Source of the DNA: Acidobacteriota bacterium
GTDB lineage: Bacteria > Acidobacteriota > Blastocatellia > Pyrinomonadales > Pyrinomonadaceae
Length of the DNA stretch: 64,000 nucleotides
Assembly (NCBI GenBank): GCA_016715115.1
Contig: JADKBM010000004.1
Location: 1,116,001 to 1,180,000 of the forward strand
Reading direction: 5' to 3'
The translations under genes were made by a program, and so were the position numbers. A model generated the notes under the pieces. It was given only the letters and a program-made list of their open reading frames with translations, was not told the DNA's origin and made no database searches. Each line of letters opens with the position of its first letter. Position 1 is the first letter of the stretch. Shown piece after piece: positions 15,961-25,742 of this stretch.

Positions 15961-16274
15961 AACTTTATTATTTCCTCCACTTAGGGTTCTTGTTTTAGTT
16001 AATGATCAATTGCCGATCGTCGTTCGTTGGCAGTGCCTTCAGTAACGAGAGCACAATCAACGTTTGACCATTGGCGATTGACCGCGTCAGCCGGTAGAAC
16101 CCACGGGACTCTTTATCGAAGGTTGCATCTCCTCGACGAAGTGTCCGACGCAACGCGACCTGACTATCGCGCCGCTCGCTTTCCTTGAGTACGGCCAAAT
16201 TGATTTTGGATTTGCGATCTGTGATTTCGGATTTAATGACATCCGCATTCCCAAATCGCAATTCCCAAATGTGT
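15961..16274. other. rplJ-rplL spacer (314 b), no gene seen
   Basis: This gap separates two genes that usually lie within about 50-100 bases of each other. The half nearest rplJ has short direct and inverted heptad-like repeats (GATTTTGGATTTGCGATC, CCCAAATCGCAATTCCC). The half nearest rplL holds several short inverted segments but no convincing terminator. Frames here lack start codons or protein character. Confidence 0.6.
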
Positions 16275-16799
16275 CTAGGCTTGCTTTTGCTCTCCGATCT
16301 GCTTGATGACAACTGCCAGATCGCGCGGAACGGCATTGATGACCGTAACGATTCGCTGCGCCTGGGCGTTGATAACGTAAAGCAGTTTCGAGATAAGCTC
16401 TTCTTTCGAAGGCAAGCTGGCGATCGCTTCAACCTGACTGAGGTTGACGACCTTGCCATCGACGACGCCGGCCTTGAATGAAAAGAAGTCGGCGTTGTCC
16501 TTGATAAATTTCGAGACGGTTTTCGACAAAACGACCGGGTCGCTTTCCGTCCAAACGATGCCTGTCACGCCCTTGAAGTGCTCACTTGCCTCTTCGTACG
16601 GCGTGCCCTTGACGGCGAGCCGGGCGATCGTGTTCTTGACCACCTGGTACTTGGCGCCGACTTCACGAAGCTGATGCCGGAATTCCTGGTCTTTCGAGAC
16701 GGTCAGCTTGTTGAAGCTGACGATCATCGCGGATTTCGAATTGCTCAACTCGGTCGTGAGGGCGTTCAAATCGATCTGTTTTTGCTCTCTGGTTTTCAT
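16275..16799 (-). CDS. rplJ: 50S ribosomal protein L10
   Basis: A 174-residue L10 protein of normal length. It begins MKTREQKQIDLNALTTEL and carries the conserved NKLTVSKDQEFRHQLRE and KVVKNT-like segment (YQVVKNTIARLAVKGT). The C-terminal helix that binds L7/L12 dimers is present (PRDLAVVIKQIGEQKQA). It follows rplA by 24 bases, and L10 normally represses its own operon by binding the leader. Confidence 0.98.
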   Translation of the reverse strand: MKTREQKQIDLNALTTELSNSKSAMIVSFNKLTVSKDQEFRHQLREVGAKYQVVKNTIARLAVKGTPYEEASEHFKGVTGIVWTESDPVVLSKTVSKFIKDNADFFSFKAGVVDGKVVNLSQVEAIASLPSKEELISKLLYVINAQAQRIVTVINAVPRDLAVVIKQIGEQKQA

Positions 16800-16823
16800 T
16801 ACTTTATTCCTCGCTCCTCACTA

Positions 16824-17519
16824 TTAAACAAATGCCAACTCATCGAGCAGAACGCCCGGGCTCATTGTCGCCGCAAGATTGATCTTCTTGAGGTAACGGC
16901 CTTTCGCCGTGGTGGGTTTGGCCTTCATAACGGCGTTGATCAAAACTCTCGTGTTTTCCAAAAGCTTCTCCGCGTCAAAAGACACTTTACCGACGGGTGA
17001 ATGGATGACGCCCGTTTTGTCGACGCGATATTCGACCTTACCCGCTTTCGTTTCTTCGATCGCGGTTTTGACGTCCATCGTCACCGTGCCTGTTTTGGGA
17101 TTGGGCATTAGACCGCGGGGACCGAGCACTTTTCCGAGCGCACCGATTTTGCCCATCATATCGGGTGTGGCGATCAACGCGTCGAAGTCGAGCCAGCCGC
17201 CCTTGATGCGGTCGACGATATCCTCGCCGCCCGCAAAATCGGCACCTGCTTCTTCGGCTTCGCGGATCTTGTCGCCTTGCGCGACGACCACGACGACCTT
17301 TGCCTTACCGCCGAGTCCGTTCGGGAGAACAACCGTTCCGCGAACCATCTGGTCGGCCTTTCGCGGGTCGACACCGAGCCACATTGTCAGTTCGACCGTT
17401 TCGTCAAACTTGGCAAACGCGATTTCCTTCAGCTTTGCCAGTCCTTCTTCGAGCGTGTATTTCTTGTTCGGCTCGATCTTCTCAAGAGCCGATCTGTATT
17501 TCTTTCCTTTTTTTGCCAT
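16824..17519 (-). CDS. rplA: 50S ribosomal protein L1
   Basis: A 231-residue L1 protein beginning MAKKGKKYRSALEKIEPNK at 17519; an upstream in-frame extension to 17582 has no L1 character. Conserved features include PNGLGGKAKVVVVV, the MGKIGALGKVLGPRGLMPNPKTGTV loop (positions about 122-146) and the C-terminal KGRYLKKINLAATMSPG. L1 binds 23S rRNA at the exit-side stalk and can repress the rplK-rplA message. Confidence 0.98.
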   Translation of the reverse strand: MAKKGKKYRSALEKIEPNKKYTLEEGLAKLKEIAFAKFDETVELTMWLGVDPRKADQMVRGTVVLPNGLGGKAKVVVVVAQGDKIREAEEAGADFAGGEDIVDRIKGGWLDFDALIATPDMMGKIGALGKVLGPRGLMPNPKTGTVTMDVKTAIEETKAGKVEYRVDKTGVIHSPVGKVSFDAEKLLENTRVLINAVMKAKPTTAKGRYLKKINLAATMSPGVLLDELAFV

Positions 17520-17720
17520 TGTTATCTGTGGTTCAAACGAAATGCCCTTAAATTTGCGCCGAGGCGCTAACATTTCTCCCACTCCAAAATCGGATTGTCG
17601 ATCTCCGAATCACGATTCCTGATCGAATCAAAAACGAATCCACGATTCAACAACCAATCACTTTTTCAAATCGGGACGTAATCTACGTTTTGAGCAGCTC
17701 AAATCCGCATTCACGAATCC

Positions 17721-18149
17721 CTAGTCCAAAATCGTCAGTCCCATCGATTTCGCGGTGCCTTCGATCGTCCGCATCGCCGATTCGAGGTTCGACGTGTTGA
17801 GATCGGGCATCTTCTTCTTCGCGATCTCTTCGATCTGCGAACGCGAGATAGTGCCGTTCTTTTCACGATTCGGTTTACTTGATCCTTTCGGAATTCCTGA
17901 CGCCTTTCTCAAAAGATCGGCCGCCGGCGGCGTCTTCGTTTCAAAACTGAACGAACGGTCGGCGTAAACGGTGATCACGACCGGGACTTTCATATCCGGA
18001 TCGTCGTTTTGCGTCTTGGCGTTGAACGCCTTGCAAAACTCCATAATGTTGACGCCGTGCTGACCGAGAGCCGGTCCGATCGGCGGAGCCGGATTTGCTT
18101 TGCCCGCAGGAATCTGCAGCTTGATGTAGCCTGTAATTTTCTTTGCCAT
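17721..18149 (-). CDS. rplK: 50S ribosomal protein L11
   Basis: A 142-residue L11 protein with the N-terminal KLQIPAGKANPAPPIGPALGQHGVNIMEFCK segment and the C-terminal rRNA-binding domain (IEGTAKSMGL at the end). It lies at the base of the factor-binding stalk and is needed for stringent-response sensing by RelA in other bacteria. It stands 201 bases before rplA and 107 bases after nusG, in the standard order. Confidence 0.98.
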   Translation of the reverse strand: MAKKITGYIKLQIPAGKANPAPPIGPALGQHGVNIMEFCKAFNAKTQNDDPDMKVPVVITVYADRSFSFETKTPPAADLLRKASGIPKGSSKPNREKNGTISRSQIEEIAKKKMPDLNTSNLESAMRTIEGTAKSMGLTILD

Positions 18150-18191
18150 TTCTTTGATTTACGATTCCGGTAACTTGACCGGAAATGTCCT

Positions 18192-18252
18192 CATTTGGAT
18201 TTTAGATTTGGGATTTTGGATTGGAGATCAACCGCAATCACAAATCATAAAT
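18192..18252. repeat. Heptad-like repeat between nusG and rplK
   Basis: Irregular copies of GGATTTT (18195-18225) are followed by a short complementary stretch (AATCACAAATCATAAA). It belongs to the same repeat style as the array at 10650-10742. Confidence 0.6.
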
Positions 18253-18256
18253 ATAC

Positions 18257-18817
18257 TTATTCTTCTTCCGCGAACGTGACTTTTTCGACGTCCAGGAAGT
18301 TGAGTTCGACCGGTGTCGAACGTCCGAAGATCGTAACCGTGACCTTCAAAGTCGTTTTTTCTTCGTTGATGTCTTCAACCTTACCGGTGAAGCTCGCAAA
18401 CGGTCCCGATTTGATGCGCACGACCTCGCCAACCTCGTAAGAGAATTTCGGCTTCGGCTTCTCGGTCGCAACCTCAATGTTATGCACGATCTGGTCGACT
18501 TCTTCCTGTGTCAGCGGCGTCGGAGTCTTGCCGCCAAGGAAGCCCGTCACTTTCGGGGTCGATTTGATCGCGTGAAAAACGTTGTCCGGAATTCTGCCGC
18601 GATCGTCGCATTCGATCTCGACCAGAACGTATCCCGGATAAAACATTCTCGAGGATTCGATGCGCTTGTTGCCGCGCATCTCAACTACCGTTTCTTTCGG
18701 AAGCAGTACTTCGGTTATCTGTTCGGCGAGCTCCATATCTCTGATACGTGCTCCGAGGCTTTCCAGAACCTTATTCTCGTGACCCGAATAGGTGTGGATG
18801 AAATACCACTGTTTCAT
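18257..18817 (-). CDS. nusG: Transcription termination/antitermination protein NusG
   Basis: A 186-residue NusG: NGN domain at residues 1-~110 (KQWYFIHTYSGHENKVLESL; FYPGYVLVEIE; VTGFLGG) and C-terminal KOW domain from about 128 (YEVGEVVRIKSGPFASFTGKVEDI). It binds RNA polymerase and couples it to Rho or the ribosome. It is 10 bases downstream of secE, the near-universal arrangement. Confidence 0.98.
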   Translation of the reverse strand: MKQWYFIHTYSGHENKVLESLGARIRDMELAEQITEVLLPKETVVEMRGNKRIESSRMFYPGYVLVEIECDDRGRIPDNVFHAIKSTPKVTGFLGGKTPTPLTQEEVDQIVHNIEVATEKPKPKFSYEVGEVVRIKSGPFASFTGKVEDINEEKTTLKVTVTIFGRSTPVELNFLDVEKVTFAEEE

Positions 18818-18827
18818 TTCGTTATCC

Positions 18828-19082
18828 TTAAAATCCTGCGATCTTGTTTACCAGCCACGTCAGCCCGGTATCATGGGTCTTATCACCGAGGATATAGATC
18901 CACGCCCAGTCGACCAAAAACAGGTAGACGGCGAAGAAGATCACGTTTATGATGACGATGATCACCGTGTTTTTCACGTCTTCCGACGACGGAAAGCTGG
19001 TCTTGTCGAGTTCTCCGCGGGTTTTGCGGATAAACTCGCCGACGCCTTCCTTGTTATCGATGGTGTCAACAGCTTCAGACAC
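18828..19082 (-). CDS. secE: Preprotein translocase subunit SecE
   Basis: An 84-residue single-span SecE. The conserved amphipathic helix and turn (FIRKTRGELDKTSFPSSEDVKNT) precede the membrane segment TVIIVIINVIFFAVYLFLV. After the helix there is an additional ~24-residue C-terminal tail (IYILGDKTHDTGLTWLVNKIAGF) containing a second mildly hydrophobic stretch. SecE clamps the SecY channel in the inner membrane. It lies directly upstream of nusG. Confidence 0.95.
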   Translation of the reverse strand: MSEAVDTIDNKEGVGEFIRKTRGELDKTSFPSSEDVKNTVIIVIINVIFFAVYLFLVDWAWIYILGDKTHDTGLTWLVNKIAGF

Positions 19083-19106
19083 TTTCTTATCTCCTAAAAA
19101 ATTGTA

Positions 19107-19182
19107 TGGCAGGGGTACCAGGACTCGAACCCGGACCTAAGGTTTTGGAGACCTCCATGCTAACCATTGACACCATACCCCT
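19107..19182 (-). tRNA. tRNA-Trp (CCA)
   Basis: A 76-base cloverleaf with encoded 3' CCA. The acceptor AGGGGTA pairs with TACCCCT, the anticodon loop reads CTCCAAA with anticodon CCA, and the T-arm GGTTCGAGTCC is normal. Placement between rpmG and secE is common in bacteria. Confidence 0.97.
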
Positions 19183-19187
19183 AAGAC

Positions 19188-19286
19188 GATTTTGGATTTT
19201 GGATTTTTGATTCTGGATTGCCTAAGTCCGAAAGGATTAACAAGAACCCTTATGTAAAGGCCAATCCAAATTCTAGATCCAAAATC
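19188..19286. repeat. Inverted heptad array between tRNA-Trp and rpmG
   Basis: GGATTTT-type units at 19190-19218 and their reverse complement at 19260-19286 flank a 40-base centre. The pair can fold into a long hairpin in the operon transcript. Confidence 0.7.
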
Positions 19287-19289
19287 CGT

Positions 19290-19442
19290 CTATTTGTTTT
19301 CTCGGTGCACAGTATGGCAACGGCAACGGCGGCAGAACTTCTTGAACTCCAGGCGTCCCGGCGTGTTCTTCTTGTTCTTGGTCGTCACGTAATTGCGTTC
19401 TTTGCATTCCGTGCACTGCAAAATTATGTTATCTCTCGGCAT
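19290..19442 (-). CDS. rpmG: 50S ribosomal protein L33
   Basis: A 50-residue L33 starting MPRDNIILQCTECKERNYVTTKNK at 19442; the open frame further upstream is repeat sequence. The zinc-binding type is present, with CTEC near the start and CRRC near the end. It sits between tuf and tRNA-Trp in the operon. Confidence 0.97.
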   Translation of the reverse strand: MPRDNIILQCTECKERNYVTTKNKKNTPGRLEFKKFCRRCRCHTVHRENK

Positions 19443-19540
19443 AAAACCTACCCACCAAAAATTCCACCATTCCAAATTCCAGATTCCGAAAGTTCTGATC
19501 ACAGACCTGGAATCTGGAATCTTGGAATTTGGAATTCTAA

Positions 19541-20728
<1,188 letters not shown>

Positions 20729-20782
20729 GTTTTATCCGTCTTCTCCAATATGGCCAGTTTTCGTTAACAGAAATAAATCAAT

Positions 20783-20857
20783 GGAGCCCAAGACGAGATT
20801 TGAACTCGTGACCTTTTCCTTACCAAGGAAACGCTCTACCCCTGAGCTACTCGGGCT
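20783..20857 (-). tRNA. tRNA-Thr (GGT)
   Basis: A 75-base cloverleaf with encoded CCA. The acceptor GCCCGAG pairs with CTTGGGC, and the anticodon loop TTGGTAA gives GGT. The T-arm is AGTTCAAATCT. It is immediately upstream of tuf. Confidence 0.96.
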
Positions 20858-20875
20858 TTCGGACTTTCAAAAAAA

Positions 20876-20951
20876 TGGAGCGGGAGACGAGGCTCGAACT
20901 CGCGACCCTCAGCTTGGAAGGCTGATGCTCTACCAACTGAGCTACTCCCGC
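20876..20951 (-). tRNA. tRNA-Gly (TCC)
   Basis: A 76-base cloverleaf with encoded CCA. The acceptor GCGGGAG pairs with CTCCCGC and the anticodon loop CTTCCAA gives TCC. Confidence 0.97.
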
Positions 20952-20954
20952 CTG

Positions 20955-21037
20955 TGAATTTTAGATTGGTGATTTTGGATTTTGGATTGAGAGAGTTATT
21001 CAACCAATCCAAAATCAGAAATCTAAAATCCAAAATC
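20955..21037. repeat. Inverted heptad array between tRNA-Gly and tRNA-Tyr
   Basis: GATTTTG units at about 20963-20987 are followed by CCAAAATC units at 21004-21038. The array lies between two tRNAs of one transcript and may serve as a processing hairpin. Confidence 0.7.
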
Positions 21038-21041
21038 GATC

Positions 21042-21129
21042 TGGTGCAAGGGGTAGGATTCGAACCTACGTACGACTTTCGCCGGCCGGGTTTACAGCCC
21101 GGTGCCATTAACCACTCGACCACCCTTGC
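21042..21129 (-). tRNA. tRNA-Tyr (GTA)
   Basis: An 88-base class II tRNA with a long variable arm and encoded CCA. The acceptor GCAAGGG pairs with CCCTTGC, and the anticodon loop CTGTAAA gives GTA. It is the first product of the operon promoter at 21183-21211. Confidence 0.97.
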
Positions 21130-21182
21130 CTGTTATCTTCGGTTGCTAATGCCAGCTTTTGGAGGCAGTTAGCAAAAGTGAC

Positions 21183-21211
21183 ATATTATCGAAAGAAATC
21201 AGAACTTGCAA
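21183..21211 (-). promoter_or_regulatory. Sigma70-type promoter of the tRNA-tuf-secE-nusG-rpl-rpo cluster
   Basis: On the minus strand TTGCAA (21206-21211) and TAATAT (21183-21188) are 17 bases apart. The expected start is near 21176, about 46 bases before the tRNA-Tyr 5' end. A bulged leader hairpin (GCTAACTGCC with GGCATTAGC) lies between, at about 21141-21169. The promoter begins only 9 bases after the xerD stop codon. Confidence 0.75.
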
Positions 21212-21219
21212 GTCTTCGG

Positions 21220-22146
21220 CTAGTCTTTTTTGTCAGGGTTTGGAGACGAGGTCGCGCGCGGGTGGAACTTCTCGTATGTTCTGCGGAGTTGCTGGTCGGT
21301 GATGTGGGTGTAGATCTGGGTCGTTGAAATGTCGGCGTGACCAAGCATTTGCTGGACCGATCTGATGTCAGCCGAGTTTTGGACGAGGTGCGTGGCGAAC
21401 GAATGCCGCAGCGTGTGCGGAGAAATGTCGTCACGCCCGATCTTTTCGCCGCATTCCTTTACAAGTCTGAAAACGTCCTGTCGCGTGACCGGTTTTCCGT
21501 GGACCGAGACGAACAGATTCAGGTTCTCAATATCCTCTTTTTTGCGCCGAAAAACGAGATATCTTCGCAGCCATTCGACGGCGACCTTTCCGATCGGGAC
21601 CTTGCGCGTCTTGCTGCCCTTTCCTTTGCACGTGAGAATGCCCTGATCGAGTTCGACGTCCGCAATTTGAAGCGAGCATAGCTCCGACACGCGCAGGCCG
21701 CAGGCATACATCGTCTCGAGGATCGTCCGGTCGCGAAGTCCAATCTCGCCCGAAACATCGGGAATCGCGAGAAGTTCCTCGATCTCTTGCTTGTTCAGGA
21801 AGTTCGGAAGGTAGGCGGTCGTGCGCTGCGCTTCAATATCCTCGGCCGGATTCTTCTCGATATGACGGTCGAACTGCAGGAACTTGTAAAATCCGCGGAT
21901 GGCGCTGATGATGCGATTGACCGATGTCGGAGACAGCTTCTCGCTCGAAAGATCGATCAGAAACTCGCGGAGATCGCGGCGCGTGATCTTCGTCAAATCA
22001 TATTCGAGTCGATCCGCCCATCGTTCGAGTTTTCTCAGGTCCCGTTCGTAACTCTCGACCGAGTTCTTCGCGAGGCCTTTTTCGACCCGCAAATAGAGCA
22101 AATACTCGCCCAACAGATCGCGTTTTCGTGAAGTTGTTTCGGTCAT
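21220..22146 (-). CDS. xerD: Tyrosine recombinase XerD
   Basis: A 308-residue tyrosine recombinase. The SAM-like N-terminal domain (residues 1-~100) is followed by the catalytic domain with R152 (GLRVSEL), the Lys beta-hairpin (KGKGSKTRKVPIG), H244 and R247 (HTLRHSFATHL), H270 (LGHADISTTQIYTHI) and the nucleophile Y279. The length, and the absence of extra DNA-binding domains, fit a chromosome-dimer resolvase of the XerC/XerD type rather than a phage or integron integrase. XerC cannot be fully excluded. It is co-oriented with the rpl/rpo cluster, but that has its own promoter. Confidence 0.92.
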   Translation of the reverse strand: MTETTSRKRDLLGEYLLYLRVEKGLAKNSVESYERDLRKLERWADRLEYDLTKITRRDLREFLIDLSSEKLSPTSVNRIISAIRGFYKFLQFDRHIEKNPAEDIEAQRTTAYLPNFLNKQEIEELLAIPDVSGEIGLRDRTILETMYACGLRVSELCSLQIADVELDQGILTCKGKGSKTRKVPIGKVAVEWLRRYLVFRRKKEDIENLNLFVSVHGKPVTRQDVFRLVKECGEKIGRDDISPHTLRHSFATHLVQNSADIRSVQQMLGHADISTTQIYTHITDQQLRRTYEKFHPRATSSPNPDKKD

Positions 22147-22181
22147 ACAATGCGAACGCTCGACTCACCCGCTCATTCAAT

Positions 22182-23846
22182 TTAATCGAATCCTCGGCGA
22201 TAGTCGAACTGCTCGCAGTTTCCGACAAACTCAACCCAGTTCTTATCAACGTCGAAAGCGCGCTTTGCACGCCAGCGAGCGAGGTTGAAACTCCGAAGGT
22301 CGGTTTCGGTCCGTATTTCGCAAAGGCGGCGCCCGAGCTGAGTCTTCATACGAGATTGAATCGAATCAAGCGGTTCTGCGGCGCCGAGCGATGGAAATGA
22401 TTCAAGCATGAGCGGTATCGCATCGTCACTCAAATTGGAATTGTATTGCACGTCGAACGACCGGCCTTCACGCATCAGCGCGATGTTGGTCCGCACGATG
22501 AATTCGTTCGGGTTGATCAAGTGCAGGATTCCGAGGACGCAAAGCGCCGACCACAACGCGCCCCAGGCGAACTGCGAACGCTTTCCGCGAAGGACCGTGA
22601 TCGCGAACCAGATGAAGACGACCGCGAGCCAGATCATAAACACCATCGGGTAGAAACGGACGGTCGTCAGGCCGTAGCCGAGATTGCCCGTGAGAACGAA
22701 GAGGCGCTGCGCCGCCGATGCCATTATGACGAAAAGCAGAGCGAGTTGAATGCCTGCCATTACGCGATATAGTTTCTCGGCGGCGGGCGATTCCTTTCTG
22801 AGCAGCCAGTGAGAAAACAGAAGGGTCGGGAGAACGAGCGCCGCGACCGTCACAAGCTCACCGAAACCGCGGCGCGCGTAATCGGCGAGCTTAAGGTTCT
22901 CGGTCTGCTGGACCAGTTCAAAACCGCCGAAGAGATATGGGATCTGAACGATCACAAAAAGCAAAAAGAGCAGATTGATCAAACCCATCGCGACGCCGAC
23001 CTCGATCGGACCGATCGTGAGGGTCGCCGGAAGAAAATTGCTTTCGGGTTGGCGCCAGTCCCATTTGCTTTCGTCGGTCTTGGTTTCCTCGGCGTTTGAT
23101 TCTTCAACGGTCGTCGTGATGCTCGGAATGGGTTCCGAAGCTTCCGTTTTTTCAAGAAAGGTGCTTTTCACGTCATTTGCAAGACTCTCGGTGATCACTC
23201 CGCGAAGATAACCGGCCGCGATCCACGAGAAGAAACCGATCATAAAGCCGTGCTGAAGGATCAGATCGGCCCGAATGTTCAGCGTTCGTTCCACGATTCC
23301 CTGAAAGACGGCGTCGGCCGCGACGAAGAGCGCGCCGAAAATGAATAACAAAGGTGCGGCGATGGCCGCGCCGCGAAGGACCGAAACAAAGTGCTTTTTC
23401 CAGCCTTCCCGCGAAACCGCGCTCCATTCGATGTCATTGAAAAGCACAAGAAAAGGCGAGAACGCGGCGTTCACTCCCGACCAGAAGAATCCGATCGCGT
23501 AGTGGTAAACGCCGGCGGACCGGATGTCGATCCGCAACGCGGGCAACACAAGCACCGCAAGAATGATGAATATTGCGGCGGAATTCAGCATTTTGAGTTC
23601 GATCGAGTCCCGCCACGCAAATCCCAATCCGCAGAGCACCGTCGCCGCGATCAGGGCGCCGCTGGCCGGACTCCAAAACTCACGCTTGCGTCGCCAGAGG
23701 AGCATTACCATTGCCGCCGCCAGCACGCTCACGACCAGCGAAACGTTCAAACCCCACGGCGTATGGCGCAAGAGGACGTCGCACAAGATTCCGAGCAGGA
23801 TCGCAGCCTGCAGAATTTCCAAACCGCTCTTCGATCGTTCGTTCAT
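22182..23846 (-). CDS. DUF4173/DUF4153-type polytopic membrane protein
   Basis: A 554-residue protein with about 12 membrane segments and a soluble C-terminal part of about 110 residues (MREGRSFDVQYNSNLSDDAIPLM onward). The conserved central strand region SVLRGAAIAAPLLFIFGALFVAADAVF is typical of the DUF4173 family. Function is unknown. The final residues of the upstream FAD enzyme overlap its start by 4 bases, so the two are translationally coupled. The soluble tail contains WVEFVGNCEQFDYRRGF at the end. Confidence 0.8.
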   Translation of the reverse strand: MNERSKSGLEILQAAILLGILCDVLLRHTPWGLNVSLVVSVLAAAMVMLLWRRKREFWSPASGALIAATVLCGLGFAWRDSIELKMLNSAAIFIILAVLVLPALRIDIRSAGVYHYAIGFFWSGVNAAFSPFLVLFNDIEWSAVSREGWKKHFVSVLRGAAIAAPLLFIFGALFVAADAVFQGIVERTLNIRADLILQHGFMIGFFSWIAAGYLRGVITESLANDVKSTFLEKTEASEPIPSITTTVEESNAEETKTDESKWDWRQPESNFLPATLTIGPIEVGVAMGLINLLFLLFVIVQIPYLFGGFELVQQTENLKLADYARRGFGELVTVAALVLPTLLFSHWLLRKESPAAEKLYRVMAGIQLALLFVIMASAAQRLFVLTGNLGYGLTTVRFYPMVFMIWLAVVFIWFAITVLRGKRSQFAWGALWSALCVLGILHLINPNEFIVRTNIALMREGRSFDVQYNSNLSDDAIPLMLESFPSLGAAEPLDSIQSRMKTQLGRRLCEIRTETDLRSFNLARWRAKRAFDVDKNWVEFVGNCEQFDYRRGFD

Positions 23847-25030
23847 AAATCCACCGCCAAATTCCCGGATCGCGCGAATTCCGTTTCCACGTCGGGAAAC
23901 GAACCTCGGCCAAAAAAGACGTAACTCGCGAACCTTTGCCCGATCCGGCTTCTGAGAACGGCGAATCCGAACTCGAGAAGCCGCTGACCGGTGAATGCCC
24001 TGATGATCCGCCGCATCCAGAGCCGCGATATGAACCTCGCGCGAAATCTCTCGCCCGAGTATTTGAAAAGCACCGAAGCATCGCCGGTGCGCAGCCTTTC
24101 CGAAACCACTTCCGCGGCAAAAAGCGATAAACGCATTGCCGGGTCGAGCCCGCCGGCGGTCAAGGGCGACACGGCACCGGCGGCGTCGCCGATCAAGAGC
24201 CCGTGTTCGTTTGCGATTCGCCGTAAGACTCCGCCGACCGGTATTCGTCCACCGCGCGACTCGACATGCTCAAGACCGGAAATATCGACGACCGTTCTCG
24301 TCTTCTCCTTAAACAATGATAACGCTTCGCGCGGATCGAAAACAGCCGGATAACCACCAACACCGATGTGGATTTCCTCGCCGTCATCGGCGATCCAGGC
24401 GAGATAGCCGGGCGCGAGTTCGCCGTCGAGGAAGCAATGCAGACGCGGTTCGGATTCCGCGTCTTTGGATCTGTAAACTTCCTCGTAACCGACGATCCAT
24501 TCACGGTTCTCGTCAAGCTTAAGGTCTTTCGCGACGCGAGATCTTGCTCCGTCGGCGCCGATCAAAACAGTCGCTCGGACATTGAATGACCTGCCTTTTC
24601 TTTCAAGCGTGACGGTCGTTCCCTGACTTGGGAATTTCGCGCCGCGTCCAATCCTGTCTGCGGGTTTTGCCGCGATGTATCGCGTGCCGTTCGAAAACTC
24701 AACGCCGTTGGAGACGCATTCATCGAGCATCGACTCATACAGGACGCCCATCTTTCCGACACGAAACTCCTCGTGCTCGCTTTCGAGTTCGAACGATTTC
24801 AAGCGTGGCGAGTAAAGCGTCACTTTCTTTACCGCGCGGCCGAGCGTTCCGTTGGGAAAGTCGAAATCCTCAAGCGTCTTTCGAACGAAGATCCCCGTCG
24901 TATGCACGGCGCGCGTGAGATCTCCTTTGCGGTCGACGAGCAAAATTTTTGCGCCTCGCTGCGAGAGCAGCTTGGCGCATTGCAGACCGGCCAGGCCGGC
25001 ACCGATGATCACTACATCAAAGGTCTTCAT
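23843..25030 (-). CDS. FAD-dependent oxidoreductase, geranylgeranyl reductase family
   Basis: A 395-residue flavoprotein. The FAD-binding Rossmann motif GAGLAGLQCAKLL is at residues 9-21, and a second FAD contact GDAAGAVSPLTAGGLDPAMR lies near residue 285. This pattern fits the geranylgeranyl reductase group of the PHBH-like oxidoreductases, which reduce isoprenoid double bonds or hydroxylate lipids. Substrate is not readable. It overlaps the gene before and after by 4 bases each (25027-25030 and 23843-23846), so the three form a tight operon. Confidence 0.85.
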   Translation of the reverse strand: MKTFDVVIIGAGLAGLQCAKLLSQRGAKILLVDRKGDLTRAVHTTGIFVRKTLEDFDFPNGTLGRAVKKVTLYSPRLKSFELESEHEEFRVGKMGVLYESMLDECVSNGVEFSNGTRYIAAKPADRIGRGAKFPSQGTTVTLERKGRSFNVRATVLIGADGARSRVAKDLKLDENREWIVGYEEVYRSKDAESEPRLHCFLDGELAPGYLAWIADDGEEIHIGVGGYPAVFDPREALSLFKEKTRTVVDISGLEHVESRGGRIPVGGVLRRIANEHGLLIGDAAGAVSPLTAGGLDPAMRLSLFAAEVVSERLRTGDASVLFKYSGERFRARFISRLWMRRIIRAFTGQRLLEFGFAVLRSRIGQRFASYVFFGRGSFPDVETEFARSGNLAVDL

Positions 25031-25686
25031 AATTTTGGGTTGTTCTTTTCCAACGAAAGATACTTTCTCGCGTGCCAGAGACTGTCCTCATCACCGATCA
25101 ATATCGCTTCGATAAACTTGTCGATCCCGTAGGCTTCGCTGATGTCGAGCCGTGCCGCGAAAGCATCGTCCGGCAGATCGAACACGATCTCTTTTTCGAA
25201 AGGCTCGTTCGTTTTCACGTCCTGATCCAGAGAAACAGTCGCGCTCGGCAGCAGCTTTTCAGCCTCCGTGTCGCGCTGATGAATAAGGCCCCGTCCATCG
25301 AGAACCCTCGCCGACGGCTCAAGCAGTCTCATTGAAATAGATGGATCACGAGCATCGCTGAAGACTCTCACGGTTACGACGTTGAATTCGCCGCGGGCGG
25401 TCAGATTTCCGATTGATTTGGATTTTCGTACATCCGTTACCGACGCGTGAAGATGGCAATCTATGTAGAAACCACAGAACACCTTCGGCTGATTCATCGC
25501 GATCGTCGAAGGTTCGCTTAGAAATGAGAGTCCAACGAGTGCGATGGCATAAAGCACGCACCAGGCGATTGCGCCGACGACGACAGAATTCCTGAACCCG
25601 GTTCGCTTCGTAAAGATCGCAAACGCAAGCGCAACGGTCGCGCAGGCTGCGCCGAGAATTGTCATCAAAAGCAAGATCACGCCCAT
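25027..25686 (-). CDS. Membrane-anchored hypothetical protein
   Basis: A 219-residue protein. The start at 25686 (MGVILLLMTILGAACATVALAF) is preferred because the upstream in-frame extension is only the AAATCGC repeat. Two N-terminal membrane helices are followed by an extracytoplasmic domain (CGFYIDCHLHASVTDVRK...) of beta-rich character. I do not recognise a family. It overlaps the FAD enzyme start by 4 bases. Confidence 0.65.
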   Translation of the reverse strand: MGVILLLMTILGAACATVALAFAIFTKRTGFRNSVVVGAIAWCVLYAIALVGLSFLSEPSTIAMNQPKVFCGFYIDCHLHASVTDVRKSKSIGNLTARGEFNVVTVRVFSDARDPSISMRLLEPSARVLDGRGLIHQRDTEAEKLLPSATVSLDQDVKTNEPFEKEIVFDLPDDAFAARLDISEAYGIDKFIEAILIGDEDSLWHARKYLSLEKNNPKL

Positions 25687-25695
25687 ATCCTTCTC

Positions 25696-25742
25696 AATCG
25701 CAAATCGCAAATCGCAAATCGCAAATCGCAAATCGCAAATCA
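25696..25742. repeat. GCAAATC heptad tandem array
   Basis: Six near-perfect tandem copies of a 7-bp unit lie between the hypothetical gene and the upstream regulator stop. All copies have one orientation, unlike the inverted arrays elsewhere in the window. Confidence 0.85.
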
